Assembly (NCBI RefSeq): GCF_030272615.1
Contig: NC_081406.1
Location: forward strand, 185,975,770 to 186,039,769
DNA length: 64,000 nt
Reading direction: 5' to 3'
Source of the DNA: Cryptomeria japonica
Taxonomy: Eukaryota; Streptophyta; Pinopsida; Cupressales; Cupressaceae
The notes under the pieces are model-generated. The model had not been told where the DNA came from. It made no database searches and worked only from the letters and a program-made list of their open reading frames with translations. Positions within the stretch are counted from its first letter, which is position 1. The number at the start of each line of letters is the position of its first letter. Below, one piece after another: positions 22,841 to 36,221 of this stretch. Made by a program: the position numbers and the translations under genes.

Positions 22841-24990
22841 TAGTCCATATTTGGAGCCCTCACCTTAGTGCTTGCACCCCAATGCTTAATTTAAATCCTA
22901 AGTATACTTACCTCATGCAAATATGATCTTATTTTCACTTCAAACACCACATAGCCCATTTGTTTCGACCCTAAAATGGGGTAGGATTAGGGCATGGTGG
23001 CTTGATCCTCATTGGCACTAGGGCACCATGCCTTGGTCCTCCTATTTGGGCCCCCCTTTGAACCCCTTGAGACTTTCCAAATTTGAGTAGGCAACCTAGC
23101 CCTGTGTTGGTCTATGTTACAAAATTAGCATGTTTTTCGATAGGAAAGTATATAAGGAGGCTTTCCCCATTCATTTTGATATACAGTAAGATAATAGGAG
23201 AATCATAAGGCACTTATTCAAGCAATCTATCAATCAAACATTGAAGCATTTATCATCAAACATTTCTAGAGATCTTCAAAGGCGCATATTCCTCATTCAT
23301 AAATTGTGGAGCAACATTACATCATTCATATGAAATCATGTGTGACTTATTAAGGTTCTATCATGTTCATGCCATTTCATACAACATATGTGATTACATT
23401 CAAGAAGAAAAACATCATTATCAGTTATTGCAGATCTGAGGTATATCCTTCCATCATTTTATTTCATTATTTGCAATATTTCAATAAAGGTTAATTCCAA
23501 ATTGAGGTTTGACTTAGGCAAACCCCTATTCCCAACCTATTTCCCTTTCTTTCTATGTGTAGGAAACAAGTATGAAGTTGTGATCTTTAGAATCAACATT
23601 ATTTGTAGAGACGAATCAACCTTCTTTGGTGTGCGAGAAGTTCGAAGGACCAGGGCAAATTTCACTATGGTCCCAACATTTTTGGAGCTTTTTGGGGATC
23701 AGGTCCGAATATGCTTATATTTCTTAGATCCAGGTGCATACCTCAATCCAATGATAATAGCTTGTTGTTTCCATGTTTTTACCTTCATTTTTAAACACTT
23801 TAACCTAATTTCAGCAATATAACTCACAAAAGAGGGAGAACAAATTTATACCTTGAATCCAATCAATATTTCCAATCTCATCCTTGTTGGTTTGTGACTA
23901 AATCTATTAGATTCAATCCCTCCTTTTAATATGAAGGTCCCTAAGTAAAAATTAGTGGTTTTATTACATCTTATGGTGGGAACCCTAGTTATTCACTCTT
24001 TACAAGAACCACCATCAAACAAAGCATCAACATCTAAATCCATAATTAACAACAATTGCAATTATATTTTTGAGCCATACAGTTTGCATGATTGATCAAT
24101 AAATGAGCACCAAACAAATGATCAACAACTGAAGAACTAGATTTATACACATCAACTAATCATCAACTCATCGACTGGATCTGAAGCTAGACAACCACCA
24201 TACATGTAGACCAAATTCATCATTAGTGAAACTGATCAAATACATCAACTAATTATGGCCAAACACCAAACAAGTTTGACATCAATGATAACATAATATA
24301 GCATTATTTAGGTCTCCAACAAATATACATTATAAATATTTTATTTTTATATATTATTAATACATATAATATGATATAATTAATGATATTAATATGCATG
24401 TGCAGGATCATGAGGGGCCAAAAAGTGGCGATATCCTGACTAAAGTCTTGATTGATAGGGTAACTGAAAAATATCTATAACTTTCAAACGGTATCACATT
24501 TTTTGAATCTGAAACATGCGTCACATTCTATGCTTTGTATACTAAAGGATTAAAACAAAAATAAAATGAATTTCATAAATTTTTGACCAAGCTATGGTGA
24601 TCAAACATACAAGTTTTTTTTATTTTAAAAATGTTGTAGTTAAAAATCATAATTAATTATTTATTTTATAAAAATACGAAAAATATGTGTCACATCTAGA
24701 CACATGAGTCTTCTACTTATATGTAAAATCTTATAAAAAATACTATGATTTAGTTGTGGTTAGGGTGGTCAGACAGACACCTGCTTCTTATCTTCTTTCT
24801 GAAATTTTAGTACTACTCACTTGAAATTTTAAAATATTTGTCTAATAGATTTTATTTTTTTAGATAACAACTAGTAGCTTAGAAACTACATTCAATTTTC
24901 TACAAATTATATTTTTACATATTTTTGAAATAATGTTGGTAACTTATTCAAATTTGTCTCTCATGCTACCCCACCCACCTTACACATGTC
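22841..24990. other. No gene; probable old Ty3/gypsy LTR sequence in the first kilobase
   Basis: 22840-23700 contains a TATA-like tatataagg near 23150 and GC-richer text (gggcaccatgcc) that resembles, in opposite orientation, the LTR at 32926-34127, so I infer an LTR relic. The rest to 24990 is AT-rich with no supported ORF or boundary. Confidence 0.35.
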
Positions 24991-24994
24991 TATA

Positions 24995-25129
24995 CTCATC
25001 TCTCTCTCTCTCTCTCTCTCTCCCCCCCTCCCCCTTTGTTGATACTTTCCTCTCCCCAATCTCCCCTCCCCCATGTCTATACTCAACTCTCTCCCCCCCC
25101 CTCCCCCTCTCCCCAATATCCCCCCTTAT

Positions 25130-25195
<66 letters not shown>

Positions 25196-25335
25196 ACCTT
25201 TTTTCCCATCTCTCCCTCTCTCCCTTTCTTGATACTTGCCCCTCCCCCCCTCTCCTCCTAGCCCCTAATTACCCCCAACTCTCTCATTCTCGTTTTCCTG
25301 CTAATTACTTTGTCTCTCTCTAACCTCTCTCCCCC
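24995..25335. repeat. CT-rich microsatellite block
   Basis: Perfect (CT)n runs lie at about 25000-25022 and 25133-25193, embedded in C/T-only sequence with C homopolymers. Serine/proline/leucine-rich frames across it are artefacts of the repeat. Confidence 0.95.
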
Positions 25336-26860
25336 CCTCTTTAATACATAATGTATGTATGTATGTGACCTCTGTTGTGAAACTCCTTTCCTTGAAGCCT
25401 CACACAAAGATTGAATGTACATAACTTGACCATGATTGTTGATCTTGAATGCTAGAATACTTGTATGTAGATTTCTCCTCAATTGCCTTTAAAGATGCTT
25501 GATTGAATGCTTAATGTGTAAAGGCCATGGTCAAATGAGGAAGGGAGTTGTATTTATACACAACTTACACCTTTTTGGATTTAAATTTTGAAGAAGGTTG
25601 GCATCAAATAGCACTTTTCCATTAATCAAAATTTTGACCGTTATGATTTCAATTTTGGAATCAAAATGGTTGGACCATGGCACTAGGCATGATAGTCTAG
25701 GAAGTCTATGGCACTATTTGTCATAGTCCTCACATTTTAGGTTGAAATAATGGTTAGTGAGTAGAGGATTGTGCAAAGCTTCTACAAATGGCCATAAACT
25801 AAGCACAATCATGCATGAGACACAACAACAACTTTTTTATTTTCTCTTCATTAATAAATACAATCAAATGTGTAGTCTGGTGGCTGCATAGACAAGAGTA
25901 TCAAGTTGAGGGTGTATCTTGTAATTTAATAGATCATTGTATCTATTATTAATATTTCTTAATTTTTGTTTAAAACATAATAAAATAACAACTATCAATA
26001 AACTAAATTTGAATTTCTAATCATTTATTTTTTTATTTTTCTATAAAATAAATAAAAAAGATAAAACCCAACAAAAATAAGCATTCTCTATCTAACATCT
26101 TTGTTTATGTTCTTATGATCAAGATTTTAGCTCCTATAGACTTTAGGGATGTGAATTTTTCCCACCCACATTTCCTTTGTACATGTACGTAACTTAATTT
26201 TATAAATGATCATCTAAAAAAAAAGATTAATCAAAACTCAATATGAAAAAAATATCTAGAAATAATCACTAAATTAACCTGTTTACTATTATAGTGAATC
26301 ATTACGGTATACCAAAGACCTGTTTTCTTTTCCTGCATGAAGTCTATTCAAAGTCTATATGAGGAAGCATCCGCGCAATCATAGCAAGATTAATGGAATG
26401 TTCTACACTTTTCTATTCCCATTCAAACGTGGATTTCCTTACTCAAACGTAAGAAATATGATGTATTTCGATTTGATCATCTTTTAAGAGACCAAATTGT
26501 ACTGATAAACCTTAAGAACAATTTGTGAATGATAATACAATGGATCTTAATTTCCTTAGTATGCGGGAAACAAGATGGGCCCCCCGCAGGAAATTTCTGA
26601 TGATTAAATGCAGGTGCTCGTGACTGTTTCAATTCAATTTTGTCGGCAGCTACAGAAGGACCAGTCCAAATCAATTTAGATTCATGGTCACAGAGAGATT
26701 TGAGTCAATAAAAGCAGGATAATTATTTCTCATACTTTTCATTGGGGCAGATGCAATGGAAGAGTGATATTTAAGTGAATATTGATGTTCAATTATTTAC
26801 TTTGATACAGTTTTTCTGCAGAGATTGTTGTAAAACTATTTCCGTTTATGCTTTGAAGCA
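25336..26860. other. Upstream region of the kinase gene; no other gene seen
   Basis: 25370-25750 resembles the TATA-flanking part of the Tat-type LTRs in minus orientation (gttgtatttatacac near 25547) and may be a relic. A TATA-like tatttaag lies near 26768, about 90 bases before the proposed start codon of the kinase, and is a possible promoter element. Confidence 0.3.
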
Positions 26861-29800
26861 ATGCAATTTTTAGAAAGTTTTGTTAGAACTTGCTGGACAG
26901 GAGATCAAGAATTCTCTTTCAACAATGTTAATAGAATATGTGAGTGTTTTGATTGTTTTCCCAGTGTTGTTTATGTTTTAGGTGTTGATATTTCATGTTT
27001 TTTCAGTTTGGGTTTTGATCTATATCAAGTCTTTCAATCTTTGTATTGATTGAGTAATGCTTTTTGATGTTCAATTTTTGGAGCAAGCTACAATAAACAG
27101 CAATAATATTCTATCAGTCAAATATGAGGTTGAAGTCATGAGAAATGATTATTTTATATGAATGTTGATTATTTTATGTTTTTCCAATGTGAATTTTAAT
27201 CAATATCATGTGTATATTGATTCAAACAAAGCATTCAATGTGTAATTTTTGTTTTTTTTGTGTTTGGTTATCAGTTTCAATCGACAAGCAAGCTACAATA
27301 GATAGCAGTAATTTCCCATTGATCAAGCATGAGTTTAAAGTCGTAAGAAATGTAATATATGGATGTTGATTATTTTATGTTTTTCAATGTGAGTTTTGTA
27401 GAATTTTGCAGCAATTGCTGCAAAATAAAATAGATCTAGCAGAAAAGAAAGAAGCAAAACTTGCAAGTAAAATAGAGAAGAAAATCAAAACTGAATTAAA
27501 TCATCTACAAATGATATATATATAATGATTATTTTAATAAAACATGTGAGTGTTTTGATTGTTTTCCCAATGTTGTTTATGTTTTAGGTGTTGATATTTC
27601 ATGTTTTTTCAGTTTGGGTTTTGATCTATATAAGTCTTTCAATCTTTGTATTGATTGAGTAATGCTTTTTAATGTTCAATTTTTTATTATCAGTTTCAAT
27701 TGATAAGCAAGCTACAATAAACAGCAATAATATTCTTTCAGTCAAATATGAGGTTGAAGTCATGATAAATGATAATTTTATATGAATGTTGATTATTTCA
27801 TGTTTTTCCAATGTGAATTTTTATCAATATCATGTGTATATTGATTCAAACAAAGCATTCAATATGTATTTTTTGTGTTTTTGTATTTGGTTATCAGTTC
27901 CAATCACAAGCAAGCTACAATAGATAGCAGTAATCCCACATCAATCAAGCATGAGTTTAAAGTCGTAAGAAATGTAATATATGGATGCTTATATGGATGC
28001 TGATTATTTCATCTTTTTGCAATGTGGGTTTTGTAATAAAATAGATCTAGCAAAAAAGAAAGAAGCAAAACTTGCAAGTAAAATAGAGAAGAAAATCAAA
28101 ACTGAATTAAATCATCTGCATTTTCATTACTACAAATCTGTATGAATTACAAATGATATGTAGATCACAGAAGCAGAAATGAAAGATGAAGAGGAAATCT
28201 GTGTATTGATTTGAACAACACTTTTTAATGTGTATTTTTTGTGTTTTTGTATTCGGATATGAATTCCAATTGATAAATAAGCTACAATAGATGACAGTAA
28301 TCCCACATCATCCAAACATGAGCTTGAGATATGTGAATGTCGATTATTTCAAATTTTTTCAATGTAAATTTTGATTTGTATCATGTCTTTCAATCTATGT
28401 ATTGATTCGAATAAAACTTTTTAATGTTCATTTTTTTTTGTTATCAGTTCCAACTGATAAGCAAGCTACAATAGATGACAATAATCCCCCATCAGTCAGA
28501 GACGAGGATGAAGTCTTGAGAAACGATTTTGTTTCCAATGCATATGCTTTCACATTCAATGAGCTTAAAATAATTACAAAGAACTTCAGATTGGATTTGC
28601 TATTGGGGAAAGGAGGTTTTGGCAAAGTTTACAAAGGATTCATTGATGAGGACATGAAAGCAGGGCTTAAAGCCCAACCTGTTGCTGTCAAGGTCCTTGA
28701 CCTAGAAGGTCATCAGGGCCACAAAGAATGGCTGGTAAACTTATAACCATTTTTTATCAGACTAGCTTTGGGAACTTGACTATAATTCAATTGCAGAGTT
28801 TAACCATATTTGGTTGGGTGCAGGCAGAAGTAACTATTCTGGGGCAGTTGAGTCATCCACATTTGGTGAAACTTATTGGGTATTGCTGTGAAGGTAAACA
28901 CAGACTACTGGTTTATGAGTTTATGGCTAAAGGAAGTGTTGAAAACCATCTATTTCGAAGTAAGTTTTTCTTTCTTGTTTCTTCTTTTGTAACTTCCTTC
29001 CATCTAAAACAATTTTCAATCACAGTCCTCCAATGTGGATGTTCATCAATTCTAATTTTGCTAGTATAGATAGAATTATCACTACGTATGGATGGACACA
29101 TTTGAAAAAAATACTTGGGTATGGTTTTAGATGGTAATTTGTGGATGATGGGTAGATTTGATTTCATTTGCTGGTCTTACAATCTTATTTGGTGATTCTT
29201 ACAGAGATGTATATACCACTTTCCTGGCAAAAAAGAATGCAGATTTTGCTTGGTGCTGCCAAAGGGTTAGCATTTCTTCATTGTGCTGACAAGCCAATTA
29301 TTTATTGTGATTTTAAAACATCAAATATTCTGCTGGATCAGGTTAGTATTTCTAAACACATTTTAACTTGAAAGATGAATTATATTTTGTTTAGTCACTA
29401 TTTTTAATGTTATATAGAGGCTTATTTGAAAAATATCTCTGAAACAAATTTTATGAATTCAAATCATCTTATTCACCGACTTGGACTATATGCTGATGAA
29501 ATCTCCCAATTATTTTTCCATGGTTTTCATAAAGGATTATATGGCAAAACTTTCAGACTTTGGACTTGCAAAATGTGTGTCTAAGGTCGATCAGACTCAT
29601 GTTTCGAGTCATGCCATGGGTACATATGGTTATGCAGATCCGGTGTATGTCATGACTGGTACGGTTGTAGGATGGTAATTATTTAGATTGAAACTCCGCA
29701 TTATATCATCATTATGTTTCTATTTTACATCATGACAATTAGAATTTGAAAGTTATTTTATTTACTGTCACTTTAAATATCGTGTATTTCAATGGTAAAA

Positions 29801-30399
29801 TAGTCAATAGTAATTTTAAACTTCTATCCCTATCAAAAAGTGTTAAATAGTTTTTCTATTTTTATTAGTTAAATATTATTATTGACTATTGAATTGAGTG
29901 TGGATTAAGAATAATCTTTTATTTTAGTTTCTAATACCATAATACCTTTTTTACAATTTTTTTAATGACTTATATTCTATTAGCTACTAATATCTTCACT
30001 TGTTTGTAAATAGGTCATGCAACAGTTAAAAGTGATGTGTATAGCTTTGGTGTTGTATTACTGGAAATGCTTACTGGTAGGCAATCTATTGATGAGACAA
30101 GGCCTGGCAAAGAATACAACTTGGTTGAGTGGGCTCGTCCACTTCTTAAAAATAAAAGGAAGTTGTTACAAATAATTGATCCTAGAATGGAGAAAGAATA
30201 TTCTACAAAGGAAGCTCAGAAAGTTGCAGACTTGGCATATCAATGTCTTAGCCAAAAACCTAAATCTAGGCCAATTATGAAGGATGTTGTTGAAACATTG
30301 GAGTCTCTCCAAATTGAGAATGATCTAGCAAATATATCATTCATATACACCATAGATAATGGTTTGATTATGTATAAAATTCATAGTGAGCCCAATTGA
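26861..30399 (+). CDS. Receptor-like cytoplasmic kinase, RLCK-VII (RIPK/PBL-like), six exons
   Basis: Proposed exons: 26861-26939, 28448-28734, 28824-28959, 29205-29341, 29535-29658 and 30014-30399. All junctions are GT-AG, phases agree, and the product is 382 residues. Motifs: glycine loop [17 protein letters not shown] lysine, [15 protein letters not shown], catalytic loop [53 protein letters not shown] and a conserved SRP near the end. The text is closest to the RIPK/PBL group, which relays immune-receptor signals at the plasma membrane; an N-terminal Cys could be acylated, but there is no MG myristoylation start. Two deviations stand out: YRD is YCD and APE is DPV. It may be a kinase with altered activity or a recent pseudogene. 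Exon 1 is the least certain exon. Confidence 0.8.
26940..28447 (+). repeat. Intron 1 with degenerate tandem copies of the exon 2 start
   Basis: A unit of about 606 bases beginning at the exon 1 donor (gtgagtg, 26940) is repeated at 27546. Inside lie copies of the first 83 or so bases of exon 2, each around gcaagctacaata: at 27083, 27288, 27707, 27910 and a shorter one near 28277, with the real exon at 28448. Several keep the acceptor (ttatcag) and an open frame in the correct phase (27271-27352 and 27691-27775); others have shifts. Confidence 0.85.
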
Positions 30400-31492
30400 A
30401 AATGGTAATTCTATAATTTACTTGGAATTGTTGTAGTAGCTAACTCATTCAAAATAGAATTTTGGAAGGCCAATCATAATTAACAAAATATGGTTTCAAA
30501 CCATCTAGTTAGAGAACTATAATTATATATAAGGATCCTATAACCCAATTGTATGCTAATCATGGCTACATAATTATGTAACAATTTATAGCTATATTAT
30601 CATTTAATTTCATTGAATTATAAACGAGCATTCGTATATATGAGATGTATTATTATTTAATTATAAGAGCATTGTGATTTAATCAACTTCAATAGTTTCG
30701 ATGCAAGAGCATATAAGGTGTAAGAGTAATCTTGCATCACCCAAAAATATTGTTTCTTTTTCAATAAGGACTAAAATGGTAGGGTTACTACTCTTAGTAA
30801 GTTGGCATTTGTGCATGTATGGACACAGAAACTTACACAAACCTATAGAATGGTGAAATGAATCCAATGGTGAAGAAAGCATTTCAATGTCATTTTTCAT
30901 TTGAGAGATATTAATAATTTTATTTTTCAAAATCTTTTTTAAATATTCAAAACTAAATTTGAGGCACTTAAAGGATCCTGATGGGCTTGAAAAGTGGTCA
31001 AAAACAGAAATATACCCTTCAAAATTTCAAAATATATTCTTGAGTAGGAAAATAGACGATGGTACTCATGGAGCCCAAATAAGAGTTACACTTTCTAGAA
31101 TATTCTAGGGTGGTTAAACATTCTAGATAAAAAAAGAAAAATGTGGGTTTCAAAGGACAATTTTAGTAGTGTAAAAGCCTATGTCTCTAATTTATAAATT
31201 ATTGTAATGGGAAAGCCTATGTGGTTGTACCATGTTATTCTCTTAGTGTTGTAGTTTCATTTCATTAGGATAATAGAAATAAAGTGTTTTATTTTTGCAT
31301 TTTTAAATTATTTCTCAGTTGTTGGTGTGCATTTGGGTTTGTAAGAGGAATACCCTTCATCAAGTCGTATTAGAGAAAAAATTCCTAAGTGTGTAAACAA
31401 ATCACCGAATCTGAGCTAGTTTGCACCAAGACTGTGGTTGTGTGTCTATGAGAAAAATGCTTCCACAAAGGAATTTTTTGAATCAAGGAATA
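30400..31492. other. Downstream of the kinase; no gene seen
   Basis: AT-rich sequence. 30960-31373 looks like a degraded LTR (ggatcctgatgggcttgaaaag start, cttcatca end) followed by gtcgtattagag, a weak resemblance to a Met-tRNA primer site. This is a tentative relic only. Confidence 0.3.
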
Positions 31493-32925
31493 TTGAGAAG
31501 GACGGGGGGGGGGGGGTGAATCCGTGTTCTACAATTTTTAACTTTATTAACATGTTCTTTCAACCACTTAATGCAAATGAAGAAAAGTAAAGTGCAGAAA
31601 CACAAAGCAAAGATCTAGAACACCATAACACCAAGATTTTTACATGGAAACCCAATTAAGGGAAAGACCATGGTGGGATTAAGCAGATAAAATAGTTTTT
31701 CATATGCTTCTCTCCCCCTTTGACAACAATGTCAAAGATGCTCAAAACAGAAAACCAAACTCTCCCTTCAAACAAATCATGATTTTCTCCCCCTAAAACA
31801 TATATAACCAATCCAATGATAGATCAACTACTCCACCTAGGGAGCAGCATAAACTCATCAATCCAGACAAGAAGATAAGACTGTGAAGTCCACCGGATTG
31901 ATGCAATTCAATGCATCTAATTACGATCAGGAGGGGTGGATGCCCCTAACTTGTCTCTTAAATAGAAAAATGTATCAATAGGCAAAGGCTTTGTGAAAAT
32001 ATCGACAATTTGTTCCTTTGTAGAAACATACTCTAGCTTCACTTCCTCTTCACTGACTTTTTCTCTCAATAAATTATACTTGATTGATACATGTTTAGTC
32101 TTTGAATGTTAAATCAGGTTATTTGACATATTTATAGCACGTGAATTATCATAGTATATGACAGTAGGCTCATCATAGATAACTTTGATATCCTTCAACA
32201 TTTTCTTCATTCAAACTACCTGAGTGCAATTACTAGCAATAGCAATGTACTCAACTTCAACAGTAAATAGAGAAACTAAATCTTGTTTCTTACTTGCCCA
32301 TGAAACCATTCTTAACAAAAAAGAAAGCACCACCAGAGGTACTCTTCCAGTCATCAACATCACCAGCCCAATCAGCATGAGTGTAAGAACACAACATGAA
32401 ATCATCATTCCTCGGATATCATAAACCATAATCCACAGTTCCTTTCAAGTATCTAAATATCCTCTTTATAGTAGTGACATGACTCTCTTTCAGATTAGCT
32501 TGGTATCTAGCAACCATGCACACAACATGCATAATGCCAGGCCTAGTCTAAGTTAGGTATAGCAATCCACCAACCATATATCTGTATAAGGTCTGATTAG
32601 CTTTCGAAGATTCATTGTTTTTAGACAATTTTCAGCCAGTCACCATAGGAGTTCCAACCGGTTTAGAATCTTCTAACCCAACTTCTTCAACAATTCCTTC
32701 ACATATTTAATTCGAGATATAAAAATACCTTTTCTAGTCTATGAAATATATAATCCTAAGAAAAAATTCATATCTCCTATCATACACATCTCAAATTCTT
32801 TCTGCATATCACCGACAAACATAATGCTCAAGTTGTCATCTCCTCCAAAGATAATATCATCAACAAAAATTTTAATAATTAAAATATTAGCATTCTCAAT
32901 CTTGAAATTATAATGGGGTGAAAAG
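31493..32925 (-). mobile_element. Truncated Ty1/copia element: RT 3' part, RNase H and LTR piece
   Basis: 32925-32430 encodes the second half of a copia reverse transcriptase, with ILIIKIFVDDIIFGG (catalytic FVDD) and MIGDMNFFLGL. 32440-31920 is the RNase H, ending near KEQIVDIF-type text. After a polypurine-like tract (31721-31731, complement of ctccccctttg) comes a short LTR remnant (31493-31690) with a 13-base G run and the ccatggtggg box shared with the other copia LTRs. The gag, integrase and first half of the reverse transcriptase are missing: the copia text stops where the next LTR starts. Confidence 0.75.
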
Positions 32926-34127
32926 TGATGAGGGGAGATCAAGTGGAAAGCTTTACTCCCCTCAAAAGAGGAATGGAAGTTTCACAAAGGATTCCCTTTG
33001 AATTCTCACGCACATTATATTTAAAAGAGGGGGTTGAATTCACTAGATCCAATCCAAATGGAAAGAGATTAAATTCTAAATGAATGGTAAGGAATTGGCA
33101 ATGGATTTGGAAAGTAAAGTAACCCTCATTTAAAATAGACAAGTTGAGTTAAATGAATTGAGACTAAGGATAAAGATGAAAAATAAATGATTGTATCTTG
33201 AGATAGAGATGCGAGATGAAGCTGTGCACCTAGAATTAGTGGTAAGATGTCGAGATGAAGCTCCCCTGCAAATTTGAGAAAACATTGACGGGATCGGGTT
33301 CAAAGTGAACTTGGTCCTCTGAAAAATCCACGCACTGAAAAGGGTTTTTCTATCTCTAAAAATGAAGCCTAAACCTACAATTACAGTTGCACACCTGCAA
33401 CCTACACACAGAAAAGAGAGGAAATGTTGTTGGGATTGGGGGTTTGCCTTCAAGTTTAAAATTAACCAAGTAATTGAAAATACTTGCAAGTAAATGAAAG
33501 GAAATATTTGAAGTAAAATTCACCTCAAGAGAGGATGCAATTGAAAGGATATGCAGAATAGAATATCTTGAATGTTGGTAGAGATCTCCTCTTCAATGGT
33601 TGAATCCTTGACTTGAATTGAACACCTAGCCTTGAAGGGAGACTTGGAATTCTCAATGCATGAATGAATTCTTGAATGCTTGAATGCTCTTTATGATCAA
33701 CTTGTTGTCGCTTGTCGTTGCTTTGCTCATGAACTTAGTTTTTTCTTATTGGACTTCGCTTTTTTTTTAACCTCCTTATGCAAATAGGAGGGGAAATGCT
33801 ACTTATATACTTGCCAATTAGGGGTTTTTAACTAATTTTTCGTCTTAGGCTGACATAGAAAAACTTTTTCCTGCTCACAATTGACAAGACCAATGCAAGA
33901 TTTGATCAAGGGAGGATCGAAATAGGGCAGGGATAGGGGCGCCATGCTTCTATCCTGCCCTAACTTAAGATAGGCAGTGACAATAGGCAATGTGGGGTGG
34001 TAGAATATGCAAGTTTTTGATGTTTTTAGCATGTCTCGGGTCTCCAATCAGGCTTAGGGATTCATCCGCCAATGTAAAGACCCAAATGCAGTCGAAAATT
34101 GTAAGGTCACAATTTTATGATGCTACA
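32926..34127 (-). repeat. 3' LTR of the gag-only Ty3/gypsy element
   Basis: It begins TGTAGCATCA on the minus strand (at 34127), preceded by the purine tract AAAGTGGGGGCTAAA. A minus-strand TATA-like gtatataagtag lies near 33801-33812. The left end is placed at tgatgagggg (32926), where copia coding sequence stops; this end is approximate. Confidence 0.65.
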
Positions 34128-34143
34128 TTTAGCCCCCACTTTA

Positions 34144-35292
34144 GCGAGAGTATAAGCATATGCTAATACTGTTGGTAAAGTACAAGGAAACAAGTTTGAA
34201 AGACTTTCACCACATCAAAGAGGCAAAATACACCAAGCCCCCAGTGGACTAAGGATCTTACAACTTTGATTGACAAAGTAAAAGGGAAGATCAAGAGGGA
34301 GAGAACCATGACTGGAAGTAGCAAGGTTCCCCTCACTATGAGTCATGAAAAGAAAGGATACCAAAAATTTACAAAGCAAAGCCAAGTCGACTAAGTAACT
34401 CAAAGTATCTAGAAGAAAAATATGAGCGGAGTGTATGCCCCCACGTTAAAGTGAGAGCATGTTATCCCAAGGATTTAGCCCCTAATCAAGGAAAAACCCC
34501 AAGGATAATGAACACAAAATAAAAAGCATGAGGTGGCTTCACTTTCCTCAGGGTTAGTATGTTGTATGATAACTCATGTATATATATACATAGAATACTC
34601 CCCATTCCCCAAAGAAAGAAAACCACCTTGGAAGAAAGAGAACACATGTATCATTTGAGTCAACATGAAAGAGACCAAAAGAGATCTCAATGCTTTGCAT
34701 CATCCTCAAGTAGACATCACTAGGGACAACAAAGAGAAGAATAGGGATACAAATAGAATAATTGTCACAAAAGAGAAAGAAAAGAGAGAGAGGTAGAGGA
34801 TTTATGGTGCTAATGTAGCTAGTCTAGCACGACGTCCACCTTCTGATCTTGTTGATCACTAATTCGGGAAGGTGGGAAACACAATAGAGGAGTGGCATTG
34901 AGCACAACAGATGGAGATATCACAAGATCCAAACAAGGACTATGCCCATGTGCTAAGTCACTTTGTTCGATTCAAGGAGCTAGGATCAAGGATTTTGAAA
35001 ATTCTATAGATAAATGTTTGTCAACATCAACATATTCATATTCACTATCAGAAGCATTAGGAGTTGTATTCCCACCATGAATAACATTTTCACCTATTTC
35101 TTCATCAAGATTTATAGAAAGAGGAGCTCTAACATGAATAGAAGTAAAACCATCACATATTTTTGCAACTTATGATTTGGAGATTTAGGTTCAACGTCTT
35201 GCTTAGGAGAAATGGGAATCATGTCAATTGTTGGTGTTTTGGGAGATTGAATAGTTTGAAAAAACAACTTCACGAGCTCTAGCATGATGTTT
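34144..35292. other. 3' non-coding part of the gag-only element
   Basis: Between the proline-rich ORF and the polypurine tract I see purine-rich sequence (many aaagagagaag runs near 34720-34800) and no coding domain. It may include an untranslated 3' region typical of long Tat elements. Confidence 0.4.
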
Positions 35293-35784
35293 TCATCGGT
35301 GTTCTCTTGCACAACAATTCCATTGAGTCTTAGCGGAAGGATGAGAAGAAGGAGGAATATTTATTGAAGGAGGCATTTTTGTTGAAGGATAAATATTCTC
35401 ATCTTTGGTAGTTGGAGGTTTAGGTTGAGTTCTTTTAGGTTGGACAAGAGGATAGGCAAGTCTCTTCTCTCTATAAGAGCAAGGAGGCGGAACTACACCA
35501 TATAAAGGAGGAATGTTTTGTGTAGGAAGGAGACCAAGTCCATCATGAGGAGGAGGTACAGGTCTAACCTTAGGAGTAATATTATTGTTCTTCTTAGGAG
35601 AAGGCATAGTCTCATCCATAGGAATAGGTTGGTAATCTTCCTTAGGAGGAAGATCAGTTCTATCCATTAGGGGAAGATCAGTTCTATCCGTTAGGGGAAG
35701 AAATTCATCTTCAAGAATAATGGGAATATCAAGTGTTGGAGTTATAGGATGGCAAGTAAGGATAAGATCATATCTTTCTTCCAT
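35293..35784 (-). pseudogene. Proline-rich ORF after protease
   Basis: 163 residues rich in Pro, Thr and Asp, with repeated TDRTDLP / MDRTDLP and PPP stretches. It sits where reverse transcriptase would begin in a full element. No domain is recognised; it may be the linker left after loss of pol. A role is not evident. Confidence 0.45.
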
Positions 35785-35885
35785 TTTTGATAAGATTGAA
35801 AGAGAGAATCACTTATTGATGGAAAAGATTGAAATTGTTGAGGCCAAAAGTAATCAATAGGAACACCTGGGCTTCTTTTGGTTGG

Positions 35886-36221
35886 TCAAAATAAGCTATG
35901 GTTAATAGTTATGATTTCTCCATTGTGGGGAAATTTCAAACACTTGTGGATCAAAGAAGCAATATAATTCATGCAGGATAGCCAAGGGTAGCCTAACTTC
36001 ACACAGAATTGTTTAGATGAAGGAATGATAACAAAATTGACATCTATAGATTTAGTGTGAAACTCGATAGGGAGTGTGATAGAACCAATAGTAGGACAAG
36101 AAAATCCATCAAATAATTTAACAACCACATTAGTATCATCATAGATTGGTTGATACAAATGTAAAGTATAAAGATATTCTTCAGTGATGATATTAACCAT
36201 GCAAGAGGGATCAATAAGCAC
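35886..36221 (-). pseudogene. Protease-like domain of the gag-only element
   Basis: About 111 residues starting MLIDPSCMVNIITEEYL, with the D-x-S of a retropepsin active site in the form DPS, then SITLPIEF and VIIPSSKQFCVKLGYPWLSC, the usual closing strand with its GYPWL. The fold fits an aspartic protease of the Tat group with a non-standard active site. The frame is open over the domain. Confidence 0.6.

Noticed and set aside
24933-25323. Serine/leucine/proline-rich open frames
   Set aside because: They come from the CT microsatellite read in three frames and have no other coding signal.
27626-28315. Minus-strand frames in the kinase intron (IETDNKK-like texts)
   Set aside because: They are the antisense of the exon-2-derived repeats, hence their similarity to each other.
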